Positions 10,601-18,898 are shown, numbered from the stretch's first letter. The stretch: DNA of 50,077 nucleotides from Candidatus Parcubacteria bacterium (GCA_027324805.1 DAHVRZ010000005.1:1-50077); one strand, 5' to 3'. Program-made: numbers and translations. Notes: generated by a model not told the origin, from the letters alone.

Positions 10601-11927
10601 CACTTCTACGCCGACCATTCCGGCAGGCGTCTATTCGACCCCTGGTTTCGGTTCGATCGCCTCGGGCACTCCGTTCTCCGCCTCGCTCTTGTCCCTGACG
10701 ACGAACGCCGTCGTTCATGGGCAGGGCACCGGAACCATGCCCGCGATCCGGCCCGATACGACCTACTACTATGTGGCGTGGTCATACGTCAACGGTGCGT
10801 GGCATGCGGGTGCGATGCAGTCCTTCACAACGGCATCGAACTATGTGACGACCGATGCGGCGACGAACGTCGCCCAGTACGGTGCGACGGTGAACGGAAC
10901 GAACGGGTCGTTCAATGCACAAGACACTTCATTCTGGTGGGGAACGACTCCCGCGGGTCCGTTCACGGCCGGAGGTAACGTCACGGAATTTCCGGCGACC
11001 GGCTGGCAGCACGACGCCGGTCTTGGATCGGCTTTGATTGGCGGCCCGTTCCATGAGGGTCTCACGGAACTTGCTCCGAGCACGACGTATTACTATGTCG
11101 CGTGGTCCGATGTGGGCGATATATGGTATCCGGGCGATGTCATGACCTTTACGACACCCGCTCTCGGCGGTGATGCCACATTGAGCGCTCTCGGCGTCTC
11201 CGACGGGATCCTTTCACCCTCGTTCACTCCCGGCACCACGGAATATAGCGACGTCTTGCCGTACAACGTGACCGTGGTGCCGACGGTGACCGCGACGTCG
11301 ACCGATCCGAACGCGACGACGGTCATCACGCAGGCGACCAGCACGACGGGAACGGCAACGGTCAAAGTGACGGCGCAGGACGGCGTGACCACGCAGGACT
11401 ACACCGTTGACTTCTCGCTTGCGGCGCCGACCTCGAGCATGCTGACGGTCAAAGTATTGGTGAATAATTTCCTGGGAGGCAGCGCAACCCCATCTGATTT
11501 CACGGTGAACGTGATAGGGAACGCCACCGAGGGGAGTTCGACGACCTTCCCCGGCAATGCGGGGGGAACGATGGTCACGCTTGTTCCTAACACCACTTAC
11601 TCCGCGAGCATCATCAAGTCGAATGCCATCCAATACGCCAACTATATTCAAGGCTTAAGCGGTGGTTGCCAGGATTCGAGTGGCCTCCCCAGCGGCAGCT
11701 TGGCGACCTGTACGTTTACGGAAACATACATTCCCTTTTCCCCCACCTTCAGCGTTACAGTCGGTGGCGGTCCCAACGCGTACGGCAGCAACGTTCGGGG
11801 CGCGGTTCTCGGTGAGAATGTCAGCGGCAATGCGGCGCTTGAAGCACAGATCCAGGCGCTCCAGCAGCAACTGGCGGCACTTCTCCAGCAGTATCTTGCC
11901 CTCCTCCAGTCGGAATTGCATCGCTAA
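7692..11927 (+). CDS. Secreted 1411-aa surface protein: right-handed beta-helix, FN3-like, cadherin-like domains, C-terminal coiled coil
   Basis: N-terminal signal peptide; GYGTIQAAVNAASAGDTIAVASGTYNETVSITKPLTLEGA beta-helix entry motif; repeated NNTF/GN.I motifs; C-terminal LEAQIQALQQQLAALLQQYLALLQSEL. Confidence 0.85.
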   Translation: MKKITLAGLIFAFSLLGINTMAHAIIAPAPCSTAGTPFVTLTQHITNDPDSGTSGNWATDAFTEHVAVWLGSDNATYCATASTTDGTFVTSGGISPEKGTYLAPGITGTFTGGESYIIPSTAALSDLYSTSTPTSTVLPDSNTAGFSWWVNNVFPSISTSSGSSLTNAYSLTYVTDHYGTWTDANTGDVGDLGPAVNMTTHTGYGTIQAAVNAASAGDTIAVASGTYNETVSITKPLTLEGAQAGVQGANASSTPRNGDESTVMAMNISSGNVTVNGFSFANPGNQMNIGSSTILSGVVIENNIFSGYSSVGMPTNLAGNLVIKGNLFENPKASSEPMQIKSDETAGGCSGTAVENNTFINAANNGGADINFSCTGSASSNVTVSGNTDTGNTGETSFVALAGIEGGLTISDNTATGISGSALFFWGGMNGSASITGNAITNGGGSVVSIHHDLDGVNMGTFTIASNTFSGNVRGIYIASGAVASGAQIIAQGNNLSGNSTAGIDNEATVSTSTAVIATGNWWGSMSGPLDAVSGDGSIPDTNASGTGSAAVGAVKYSGWCVNSACATPTLTITAPAANGNYATGTYDFTASYMNGVTTNLAWAIRADTGCSTGTVAGNVDGFNNSSTFSGSAFSASLDTTKWANGEYCFVVNDMNGLRITRLFNVSNGGPSVPTLKSPVNGDIEATNKFYFAWNPSVESPSSTITYEFHSSMNPTETNGVLTTGLWDSGTLTTTTIYSSGAPDGTWYWQVRAKDAAGNTSAWSNIWSMTINTAPIPSLATCSVGTTPIFVETTIVNSASSTPTVGANDLVAGQTYLLVASGTWKNASLNVDDPAYASVDNWATYMHGYNIAPYYEGTNDLTLQVDNAFVNWGAYQPTHEYSYLYTGTGNPVSFRVFDGDANASSATPNPSWYGDNAGNLQVSVYACHAPTYVTTDAATGVTASDATLNGTNGDYSADYHSFWVSTSTFSTSTPTIPAGVYSTPGFGSIASGTPFSASLLSLTTNAVVHGQGTGTMPAIRPDTTYYYVAWSYVNGAWHAGAMQSFTTASNYVTTDAATNVAQYGATVNGTNGSFNAQDTSFWWGTTPAGPFTAGGNVTEFPATGWQHDAGLGSALIGGPFHEGLTELAPSTTYYYVAWSDVGDIWYPGDVMTFTTPALGGDATLSALGVSDGILSPSFTPGTTEYSDVLPYNVTVVPTVTATSTDPNATTVITQATSTTGTATVKVTAQDGVTTQDYTVDFSLAAPTSSMLTVKVLVNNFLGGSATPSDFTVNVIGNATEGSSTTFPGNAGGTMVTLVPNTTYSASIIKSNAIQYANYIQGLSGGCQDSSGLPSGSLATCTFTETYIPFSPTFSVTVGGGPNAYGSNVRGAVLGENVSGNAALEAQIQALQQQLAALLQQYLALLQSELHR

Positions 11928-11945
11928 AGAGGATTATTCCACGGA

Positions 11946-11981
11946 GAAAGGCGCATCCAATGAACGGATGCGCCTTTTTCA
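11946..11981 (+). terminator. Intrinsic terminator AGGCGCATCC-AATGAAC-GGATGCGCCTTTTT
   Basis: 10-bp stem plus T-tract after the 1411-aa CDS. Confidence 0.9.
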
Positions 11982-12037
11982 TCAAAAAATACGATGATCC
12001 TTTACTGAATATCTGTCGGGCCGGACCGTCCGCGCCG

Positions 12038-12499
12038 CTATTCAGGCCTCTTTTTGCGGAAGGAGACGTGAACGATATTGTCGAAGCCGAGATAAGTCCC
12101 TGCATTCGCGAGGAATAAAACAACAAGGCAAAGAATGAGGATCACTTCGCCGTTTATGAATTGCATCAGGTTGAGCGCCGTGTAGCTCACGCTCGGAAGA
12201 AAGCTGAGGAGCGTGATGCCGATGCCGATGGCTGACACGAGCCGCACCGCGAGCCCGAGGATGAGGCATGCACCGATCACAAGAAACGCCCATTGGGCAA
12301 AGGGTTGGACCCATCCGCCTGCGGCGGGTGCCGAAAGCCATGCATAAAGATTATTGAATGATTGCGCGCGCACGCCTTTGCCGAGTGCCGGGTTGAACAG
12401 TACCGCAAACCCGAAATAGAAAAAATTGAGTCCGATCGCGAGCCGGAGGAGGAAGATCGCGCTGCGCAGGGGATGGGAAATCTTCGAAGGGTTGGCCAT
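12038..12499 (-). CDS. DoxX-like membrane protein
   Basis: 153 aa, multiple TM segments, RLAIGLNFFYFGFAVLFNP..., DoxX-like pattern. Confidence 0.7.
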   Translation of the reverse strand: MANPSKISHPLRSAIFLLRLAIGLNFFYFGFAVLFNPALGKGVRAQSFNNLYAWLSAPAAGGWVQPFAQWAFLVIGACLILGLAVRLVSAIGIGITLLSFLPSVSYTALNLMQFINGEVILILCLVVLFLANAGTYLGFDNIVHVSFRKKRPE

Positions 12500-12521
12500 G
12501 GCTATCTGCTATAATTGAGGG

Positions 12522-13091
12522 ATGATGGAGGATCGCCAGGTGCATCGGCTCGGCCACCGCGCGTTCATGCTGTTCCTTTCGCGGCGGTGCAAGTTTGCCG
12601 TATTTCTCTTCCTGCTTACCGGGGCTGTTTGGTTCGGAACGATGCAATGGCTTCCGCAAGCGTATGCCTATTGGGGAAGTTATGCGACGGAACTGATCCT
12701 CCTTATAAGTATAGCGTATCTCCTTATGGTTCTGCTACGGACCTATATTGAATATCGCGCTTATACATATATGTTCACGCGGGACGCGTTCGTCGTGACG
12801 AAAGGGTATATGACGCGAACCGAGGCAGCGACGCTTTATCACCAGATCCAGAACGTGAACATCGAGCGGAGCATGGGGGACCGTATGACGGGCGTATCGA
12901 GCATCGTTATTTTTCTTGCGGGCGGCCAGCACGATTCCCCGCACAACCGGATCGTGCTTCCCGCGGTGGCGGCAAGAAAGGCGCGGACGGTGCAAAAGGA
13001 ACTTCTTGTCCGTGCGCGGAAACATGCGTCCGCCGGCGGTGGGATCGGAGATACCGCCGGAGACCGATCTCCACGAAGCACTGTTCGATAG
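12522..13091 (+). CDS. Membrane protein with bacterial PH (YdbS/bPH2-like) domain
   Basis: Two TM segments then YTYMFTRDAFVVTKGYMTRTEAATLYHQIQNVNIERSMGDRMTGVSSI, typical bPH2. Confidence 0.75.
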   Translation: MMEDRQVHRLGHRAFMLFLSRRCKFAVFLFLLTGAVWFGTMQWLPQAYAYWGSYATELILLISIAYLLMVLLRTYIEYRAYTYMFTRDAFVVTKGYMTRTEAATLYHQIQNVNIERSMGDRMTGVSSIVIFLAGGQHDSPHNRIVLPAVAARKARTVQKELLVRARKHASAGGGIGDTAGDRSPRSTVR

Positions 13092-13139
13092 ACGAGAGGG
13101 ACTGGAGGATTTTTATAATAGGTTCTATACTTTGAAATA

Positions 13140-13700
13140 ATGAGCACCACTACTATTGCTTTGCTTCTCCAGATGGCCGCCTCGCTCCTTGCGGGAGCGC
13201 AGAATAACCCTTCGCTTACTCCGTCAACGACGGCACGGATCGCCGCAATAGGTGAACATACGATCCAACTTGCGGCACAGGCCGAGGCGAATATCGGTTT
13301 TACAGTACCGCAGAATACGAGCATCTGGCCCACCATCGACGACCTTATGCATGCTGCATATCTGAACGCCGGTGGAGCTTATGTGCCGGAGGGTCCTTCC
13401 GCCGCACTTGAGCAATCCACCGTTTCCTTTGGCGACCTCAATAACGACGGCCTTGACGACGCTGCGGGAGTTGTGGACCTTAAGAACGCCAGCGGTGCGC
13501 CGGAACCGTATCTTGCCGTGTTCCTCAACCAGGGCGGCGTCATGTTCAATATCGCCGATCTTCCGCTTGCCGCGTCCACGACCCTCTATTCGCACGAGAT
13601 CATGAATGGTGTCCTTGTGATGGATATGCAGGTCGCCGGCGGCATGCGCGCAACATCCACCTATGAGCTTGTCGGAAACCGCATCGTGAAGATTGACTAA
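13140..13700 (+). CDS. Hypothetical secreted protein with a DxNxDGxxD (FG-GAP/dockerin-like Ca-binding) motif
   Basis: FGDLNNDGLDDAAGVVDL motif; TATACT-8 nt-ATG at the start. Confidence 0.6.
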   Translation: MSTTTIALLLQMAASLLAGAQNNPSLTPSTTARIAAIGEHTIQLAAQAEANIGFTVPQNTSIWPTIDDLMHAAYLNAGGAYVPEGPSAALEQSTVSFGDLNNDGLDDAAGVVDLKNASGAPEPYLAVFLNQGGVMFNIADLPLAASTTLYSHEIMNGVLVMDMQVAGGMRATSTYELVGNRIVKID

Positions 13701-13739
13701 GGCTGCGATCGGGCTGTCCCGGGCGCGATATCCAACCCT

Positions 13740-15098
13740 TTAATTCGGGAAATTGAATCGGATCAGCCGTTCGCCTTGGTCTATGAGATACAGGGCATTT
13801 TCCTGCATATCGTATGTAGGCGCGGTGTCCGTTGCCATCCCCGAGATGTTCGTGAAGTTGCGCACCGAAAGATCGGCGAGATCGAGGAAGTTCACATGCG
13901 TGGGATATGTCACAAAAAGGTGGGTTTCGTCGCGGTACCATGTGAGCGACTTTATCGATCGGATATCGGGAAGATTAAAACGGTAATATCCGCCCTGGTT
14001 TGCGGGGAGCGTGAGCGAAAACACTTCAATACTGTTGCTTTCGAGCGTGGCGATGGTCGAGCCGTCCGAGGTGGGATAGAACGACCTTACGTCATCCGCC
14101 ATTTTGGTCAGTGTTTCGGAGGGGATATCGTAGCGGTAAAATTCGCCGTCCGTACCGAGCACTCCGAGAAGCGTGCTTCGGATCCATTGGAGTGAAGCGA
14201 TGCGGCCGGGAAGGGTGAGCGACGAATCGATCGTGTCTCCCGAGAACGGATCATAAACGACGATCTGCGAGGTGCCCGAAGCGTTGCGATAATCGGCCCA
14301 TGCGAGCCATGACGACGACATCGCGAGCGGACGTTCGAGCGTCCGGCCGGGCCCGGCTGCGGCAAAGGAATTGATCGTGCCGCCCGGTGCCCCCGTGGCG
14401 AGGTCGATCGCATAGAAACGCGACGGTGTTTCCACGAATATATTTGCGCTATCGTTGGGATTCACCGTGATGGCGGTCACCGAGCTTTGCGGTATGGATT
14501 CTTTCCGCAAGAGTGCCGTGATACTCGTGCTTGTGCCGTTCACGAGATTGTATGCGGAATATATCCCCGATGCGGATCTCGTGACAATGGTCGTAAAATC
14601 GTTGCCGTAGCTCGCGATCATTCCGTGCGTTATCGTGCTTGTTCCCATTGCGATCACCCCCGCTGCATTTTCGGTGGCGACGTTTCCTCCCGCTTCGAAG
14701 AAATCGGTGATATTCGCCGCGGGAGATGCGCTTGATGCGTTCGTCGGGACGAGCACCGCGTACTTCATCTCGGTGACGAGCGTCGGCGCAACCATCGCGT
14801 TCTCGGTCCAACTGTCATATCCCGGCGCTGCGAGGGAAAGGATATAATTTTTGGGAAAAAGATTTGAAATGAGCGTACCACGACTCAGAAACCCATTTGT
14901 ATTCTGTACCGATTTCCCACTCAGGGTAATTTGGGCATTTGCGGGAAACGATTCCAGAAAAATAGCCCCGACTTTTTCAGTCTTGAATGTGGCGAGATCG
15001 ATCCGCCATCCTTGTGCATAGAGCGTTATGGCGGTTCCCAGAACCAAAAAAAGGGCGAAAAGCCCATAAAAAAGCATCCTGCGTGCTCGAAGTGTCAT
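13740..15098 (-). CDS. Membrane-anchored PEGA-domain / beta-propeller-like protein
   Basis: N-terminal TM; FLESFPANAQITLSGKSVQNTNGFLSRGTLISNLFPKNYILSLAAPGYDSW matches PEGA. Confidence 0.75.
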   Translation of the reverse strand: MTLRARRMLFYGLFALFLVLGTAITLYAQGWRIDLATFKTEKVGAIFLESFPANAQITLSGKSVQNTNGFLSRGTLISNLFPKNYILSLAAPGYDSWTENAMVAPTLVTEMKYAVLVPTNASSASPAANITDFFEAGGNVATENAAGVIAMGTSTITHGMIASYGNDFTTIVTRSASGIYSAYNLVNGTSTSITALLRKESIPQSSVTAITVNPNDSANIFVETPSRFYAIDLATGAPGGTINSFAAAGPGRTLERPLAMSSSWLAWADYRNASGTSQIVVYDPFSGDTIDSSLTLPGRIASLQWIRSTLLGVLGTDGEFYRYDIPSETLTKMADDVRSFYPTSDGSTIATLESNSIEVFSLTLPANQGGYYRFNLPDIRSIKSLTWYRDETHLFVTYPTHVNFLDLADLSVRNFTNISGMATDTAPTYDMQENALYLIDQGERLIRFNFPN

Positions 15099-15163
15099 GC
15101 AAGGTCATTGTAGGACGGCGGGGAATTGTAGTAAAGCGTCGCAGGGGATTGTATACTTAAAGG

Positions 15164-15318
15164 AGGTCCAGCCTTAGATCTCGGATCAAACATTACTAAC
15201 AGGGAGGGCTACAGCACTGCAGTCCGTGGACCGCAGTTGGATGGCCCACCCACCTGGCTTTACGCCAGAGATCTTCGGTTGGATCGATGAAAAGCACCCC
15301 TTTCGGGGTGCTTTTCAT
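15164..15318 (+). ncRNA. Structured ncRNA, 6S RNA (ssrS)-like architecture, with own promoter and terminator
   Basis: TATACT 15152-15157. Closing helix 15165-15182/15268-15285 (18 positions, 2 mismatches). Inner helix GGGAGGGC/GCCCACCC. Apical hairpin ACTGC..GCAGT. 3'-side hairpin CTGGC-TTTAC-GCCAG. Terminator 15287-15318. Family assignment is inferred. Confidence 0.6.
15287..15318 (+). terminator. Terminator ATGAAAAGCACCCC-TTTC-GGGGTGCTTTTCAT
   Basis: Perfect 14-bp stem with 4-nt loop. Confidence 0.9.
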
Positions 15319-15342
15319 TTCTATTCCATCCAATGGAATGTC

Positions 15343-15372
15343 TTGACCTGCGGAAGCATTTCGATATATAAT
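15343..15372 (+). promoter_or_regulatory. rpsP promoter TTGACC-18-TATAAT, 7 nt from ATG
   Basis: TTGACC 15343-15348; TATAAT 15367-15372; ATG 15380. Confidence 0.8.
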
Positions 15373-15379
15373 GTCTTTC

Positions 15380-15721
15380 ATGTTGGCGATCAAATTACAG
15401 CGCATAGGAAAGAAGCATCAGCCGAGCTACCGGGTGGTCGTTGCGGAAAGCCGCTCGAAAATGGCGGCCCCTCCGGTGGAGGACCTCGGTTCTTACAATC
15501 CGTCCACGAAGACGGCGATCCTCAAGAAGGATCGTTTGGAATATTGGGTGAAGACGGGGGCAAAGCCTACCGTTACCGCGCACAACCTGCTTGTTAAGGA
15601 GGGTGTCATTTCGTCGGCCAAGAAGGCGGTGAAGATGCCGAAACCCGTAGCGAAGGAATCCGAAAAGAAGGAAGAGGCCGCGCCTGCGGCTGCCGCCGAA
15701 GCTCCCGCAGCCGAGGCATAG
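15380..15721 (+). CDS. rpsP: 30S ribosomal protein S16
   Basis: MLAIKLQRIGKKHQPSYRVVVAESRS...LGSYNP... Confidence 0.97.
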   Translation: MLAIKLQRIGKKHQPSYRVVVAESRSKMAAPPVEDLGSYNPSTKTAILKKDRLEYWVKTGAKPTVTAHNLLVKEGVISSAKKAVKMPKPVAKESEKKEEAAPAAAAEAPAAEA

Positions 15722-15823
15722 TTTGACGTTTACCCGGTTCAGATTCAAAATTTATCCGTAATCGAAAGGAACGCACCGAAAGGTCGAACCGTATCATTCC
15801 CGTATCCGCAATACCGAACCGCA

Positions 15824-16132
15824 ATGACGAATGCAATTCCAGCAGACCAGGAATTTTTGGAATATCTCGTAAAGTCCCTCGTGGACCATCCGGATGACGT
15901 GAAGGTGGAGCGCAAAGTGGACGAAATGGGCGTGTTGCTCACCCTCCGCGTGAATCCGGTGGATATGGGCCAGGTGGTCGGCCGACAAGGCGCCACCGCG
16001 AAGTCCATCCGCTCGCTTCTTAAAATCGTCGGCGTCAAGAACAATGCCCGCGTGAATCTCAAGATCGAAGAGCCGGAAGGCGGCATGCGCCAACCCCGCA
16101 CCGACGGTCCCGACAAGCCGCAGGATTATTAG
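15824..16132 (+). CDS. khpA: KH-domain RNA-binding protein (KhpA-like)
   Basis: EYLVKSLVDHPDDVKVE...VGRQGATAKSIRSLL; located next to rpsP. Confidence 0.85.
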   Translation: MTNAIPADQEFLEYLVKSLVDHPDDVKVERKVDEMGVLLTLRVNPVDMGQVVGRQGATAKSIRSLLKIVGVKNNARVNLKIEEPEGGMRQPRTDGPDKPQDY

Positions 16133-16217
16133 AAATCGACAGATGTTCATAACTGGCCCGAAAGGGCCTTTTATGGTGCTTGCAAAGTAACTTATTTTTG
16201 TTATCATAACTAACGCT

Positions 16218-16781
16218 ATGGCACTTGCTTATACCGATCTTACCAAGGGAGTCCTTTTTATCATGGACGGTTCGCCGTACGAGGTTGTGGACATGCATTT
16301 TCTCCGCATGCAGCAGCGGAAGGCGGTCGTACAGACCAGGATCCGTAACCTTATAACAGGCAAGCTTTTGGATCGCAATTTCCAGGCGAGCGATTCGTTC
16401 GAGGAGGCGGAAGTCGAGCGGAAGATCGCGAATTTCATTTACGAGAGCCGCGGCGAATATTGGTTCCATGAGGACGGCAACCCAAAGGCCCGTTTTGCGC
16501 TGGACGGGGACGTCATGGGCGAACAGGGGCGCTTCCTCAAGCCGAACACGAAAGTGACCACCATGAATTTCCAGGGCAAGGTCATCAAGGCGGAGATTCC
16601 GGTGAAGATGGAATTCAAAGTGACCGAAGCGCCTCCGGCCATCAAGGGCAATACCGCGCAGGGCGGCAACAAGCAGGTGACGATCGAAGGCGGCGCCAAG
16701 GTCAATGTCCCGCTTTTTGTGAACGAAGGCGATACCATCCGCATCAATACGCAGACGGGGGAATACGTAGAACGCGTATAA
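16218..16781 (+). CDS. efp: Translation elongation factor P
   Basis: Full-length 187 aa; C-terminal VNVPLFVNEGDTIRINTQTGEYVERV. Confidence 0.95.
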   Translation: MALAYTDLTKGVLFIMDGSPYEVVDMHFLRMQQRKAVVQTRIRNLITGKLLDRNFQASDSFEEAEVERKIANFIYESRGEYWFHEDGNPKARFALDGDVMGEQGRFLKPNTKVTTMNFQGKVIKAEIPVKMEFKVTEAPPAIKGNTAQGGNKQVTIEGGAKVNVPLFVNEGDTIRINTQTGEYVERV

Positions 16782-16800
16782 TGCTTTTGTTTACCGCTTG

Positions 16801-16835
16801 AACGGGCTGCCGCTTCGGGCGGTGCCCGTTTTTGT
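16801..16835 (+). terminator. Intrinsic terminator after efp
   Basis: AACGGGC...TTCG...GCCCGTTTTT. Confidence 0.8.
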
Positions 16836-16851
16836 TATCATTCAATAAAAG

Positions 16852-17958
16852 ATGGATTTTTCTGGGAAAACGGTTTTTGTCGGCATGTCCGGCGGCGTGG
16901 ACAGCTCCGTTGCGGCGCTTTTGCTCAAGCGGCATGGCTATCGCGCGGTCGGCATCTTTATGCGCTCCTATAACGTGGACGGTTGCGCCGAACGGGATGC
17001 CGAAGACGCCCGCCGCACAGCGGAGCATATCGGCATACCGTTCTACGTTTGGGATTTCGAGAAGGAATATAAACAGCGCGTGGTGCAGTATATGATCGAC
17101 GGATACCGCGACGGAATCACGCCGAACCCGGATGTGATGTGCAATCGCGAGATCAAGTTCGGTCTGTTCCTTGAGAAGGCGCTCGCCATGGGCGCAGATT
17201 TTGTGGCGACGGGCCATTATGTGAAAATAAAAAAAACCGGCACCGGTACAAAGGCCCGCTCCGCGCTTTTTGCGGCGAACGATCCAAACAAAGACCAGTC
17301 GTATTTCCTTTGGACGCTCACACAGAAACAGCTCGCGCATTGCCTGTTCCCGATCGGCGGATATGAGAAACCCGTGGTTCGAGAGATTGCGCGGAAGGCC
17401 GGTTTGCCGACCGCAGAGAAGAAGGATTCCCAGGGCATTTGCTTCCTTGGTCAAGTTTCCATTGAGGATTTCTTAAAGGAATATATTCCCGAACGGCGCG
17501 GTGCGGTCATCACGACCGGCGGGGTCAAAGTGGGCGAGCATCGCGGCGCGCAGTTCTATACCATCGGCCAGCGGCATATCGATGCCGATTTCACGTTTCC
17601 GAAGACGGGTCCTAAAAGCGTCGGGGGAATGCCGTTCGCGCGCAAGCCGTTCTATGTGGCTGCGAAAGACGCAGTGACGAACACGGTGACCGTTGCCGAA
17701 GGCGCCGACGATCCGGCACTCTACCGCGGCGCGGTGCGGCTCGTGCAAATGAATTTCATAAGCGGCACGGAGTACGAAGGGGCGGTCATGGCGCGCGTCC
17801 GGTACCGCCAACCGCTTTTCAAAGCCGTCCTTGCAAAAAGCGACGATGGCTCGTTCGCGCTTTCGTTCGCCGCACCCCAGAAGTTCGTTGCGGAGGGCCA
17901 ATCGGCGGTGTTCTATTCGCCGGATGGCGAGATGCTTGGCGGCGGCGTGATCGTATGA
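16852..17958 (+). CDS. mnmA: tRNA-specific 2-thiouridylase MnmA
   Basis: VFVGMSGGVDSSVAALLLKRHGY; NPDVMCNREIKFG; QGICFLG. Confidence 0.95.
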   Translation: MDFSGKTVFVGMSGGVDSSVAALLLKRHGYRAVGIFMRSYNVDGCAERDAEDARRTAEHIGIPFYVWDFEKEYKQRVVQYMIDGYRDGITPNPDVMCNREIKFGLFLEKALAMGADFVATGHYVKIKKTGTGTKARSALFAANDPNKDQSYFLWTLTQKQLAHCLFPIGGYEKPVVREIARKAGLPTAEKKDSQGICFLGQVSIEDFLKEYIPERRGAVITTGGVKVGEHRGAQFYTIGQRHIDADFTFPKTGPKSVGGMPFARKPFYVAAKDAVTNTVTVAEGADDPALYRGAVRLVQMNFISGTEYEGAVMARVRYRQPLFKAVLAKSDDGSFALSFAAPQKFVAEGQSAVFYSPDGEMLGGGVIV

Positions 17959-17978
17959 GATGTGGTATGCTATGGCAT

Positions 17979-18605
17979 ATGAAGAAGGATGAGCTCCAGG
18001 CCATAGCACACTTCATTTACGAGGCGGGGATTCTCAGCAAGACCCCGCGGTCCGGACTGTGGTTCCTCGGCACGGGCGATCAGTCCGTGGCGGAGCATCT
18101 CCTTCGCACTACGTACATCGCATATGCATTGTGCCATCTTGCACCAAAGGCGGACCGCTCGAAAGTCATCCTTATGAGCATCTTTCATGATTTTGCCGAA
18201 GGGCGGACGTCGGATTTGAACTACGTCCACCAGCGCTATGGTCGCCTTGCCGAATCAGAGGCGTTCAAAGATATTGCAAACGTGGTCCCGTTCGGAGGGG
18301 AAATGGCCGCCTTCTATGCCGAGGAACAGGCCAAGCAGACGTTCGAAGCAAGGCTCGTGAAGGACGCCGACCAGATCGAATGGCTGGCCACTCTACGTGA
18401 AGAGGAATTGAAGGGGAATGCAAAAGCCAAAGCGTGGCAGAAGAGCGCCTACAAGCGCCTCAAGACGCCGCAGGGGAAGGCGGTCGGCAAGTATCTGCTC
18501 TCCACCCATTCCGATGCGTGGTGGTTCGATTCGAACGATAAATGGTTCGTGTCCCGCGATCCGAAGTTCATCAAGAGGAAAACCGCACGCGCAAAAAAGA
18601 AATGA
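17979..18605 (+). CDS. HD-domain hydrolase (YfbR/HDDC2-like)
   Basis: SVAEHLLRTTYIAYAL...MSIFHDFAEGRTSDL...KDADQIEWLATL. ATG 17979 follows TATGCT + 7 nt. Confidence 0.85.
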   Translation: MKKDELQAIAHFIYEAGILSKTPRSGLWFLGTGDQSVAEHLLRTTYIAYALCHLAPKADRSKVILMSIFHDFAEGRTSDLNYVHQRYGRLAESEAFKDIANVVPFGGEMAAFYAEEQAKQTFEARLVKDADQIEWLATLREEELKGNAKAKAWQKSAYKRLKTPQGKAVGKYLLSTHSDAWWFDSNDKWFVSRDPKFIKRKTARAKKK

Positions 18606-18886
18606 TCCTTCAATGGCTCGCGACGGCCACGGGCATCTTGATGTCGCTTGGATATTATCCGCAAGCGTGGAAGATTTTCCGCCAGAAATCGGCGCGCGAT
18701 ATTTCGATCCCCACGTTCGCCATATTTTCGTTCGGAACATTGTCGTGGCTGTGCTATGGATTGTATGAGCACGATTGGACGATCATCCTCGGCTTCGTCC
18801 TCGGCGTGATCGGCTCATGGACGGTGCTGGCCCTTACGCTTTGGTATCGCCGCGATCGCGGCGGGTCCCCGGAGGCGCTTCCGTAA
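18602..18886 (+). CDS. SemiSWEET-like transporter
   Basis: LATATGILMSLGYYPQAWKIFRQKSARDISIPTFAIFSFGTLSWLCYG; ATGA overlap with upstream CDS. Confidence 0.85.
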   Translation: MILQWLATATGILMSLGYYPQAWKIFRQKSARDISIPTFAIFSFGTLSWLCYGLYEHDWTIILGFVLGVIGSWTVLALTLWYRRDRGGSPEALP

Positions 18887-18898
18887 GCGCTTTTTTTT
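18875..18898 (+). terminator. Terminator GCGCTT-CCGT-AAGCGC-T8 containing the SemiSWEET stop codon
   Basis: Stem-loop plus eight Ts; TAA 18884-18886 lies in the hairpin. Confidence 0.85.

Noticed and set aside
15164-15318. Considered SRP RNA, tmRNA or tRNA for the ncRNA upstream of rpsP
   Set aside because: No SRP helix-8 GGAA/asymmetric loop motif, no tRNA-like domain or tag ORF, and no T-loop GTTCRANNC; the 6S-like layout fits better but stays unproven.
15226-15597. 123-aa plus-strand ORF overlapping the ncRNA and rpsP
   Set aside because: Out of frame with S16, crosses a strong terminator, and has no recognisable domain.
18846-18866. Palindrome CGCCGCGATCGCGGCG in the SemiSWEET 3' end
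   Set aside because: Falls in codons for YRRDRGG in GC-rich DNA; likely chance, and the adjacent hairpin with T8 is the real terminator.
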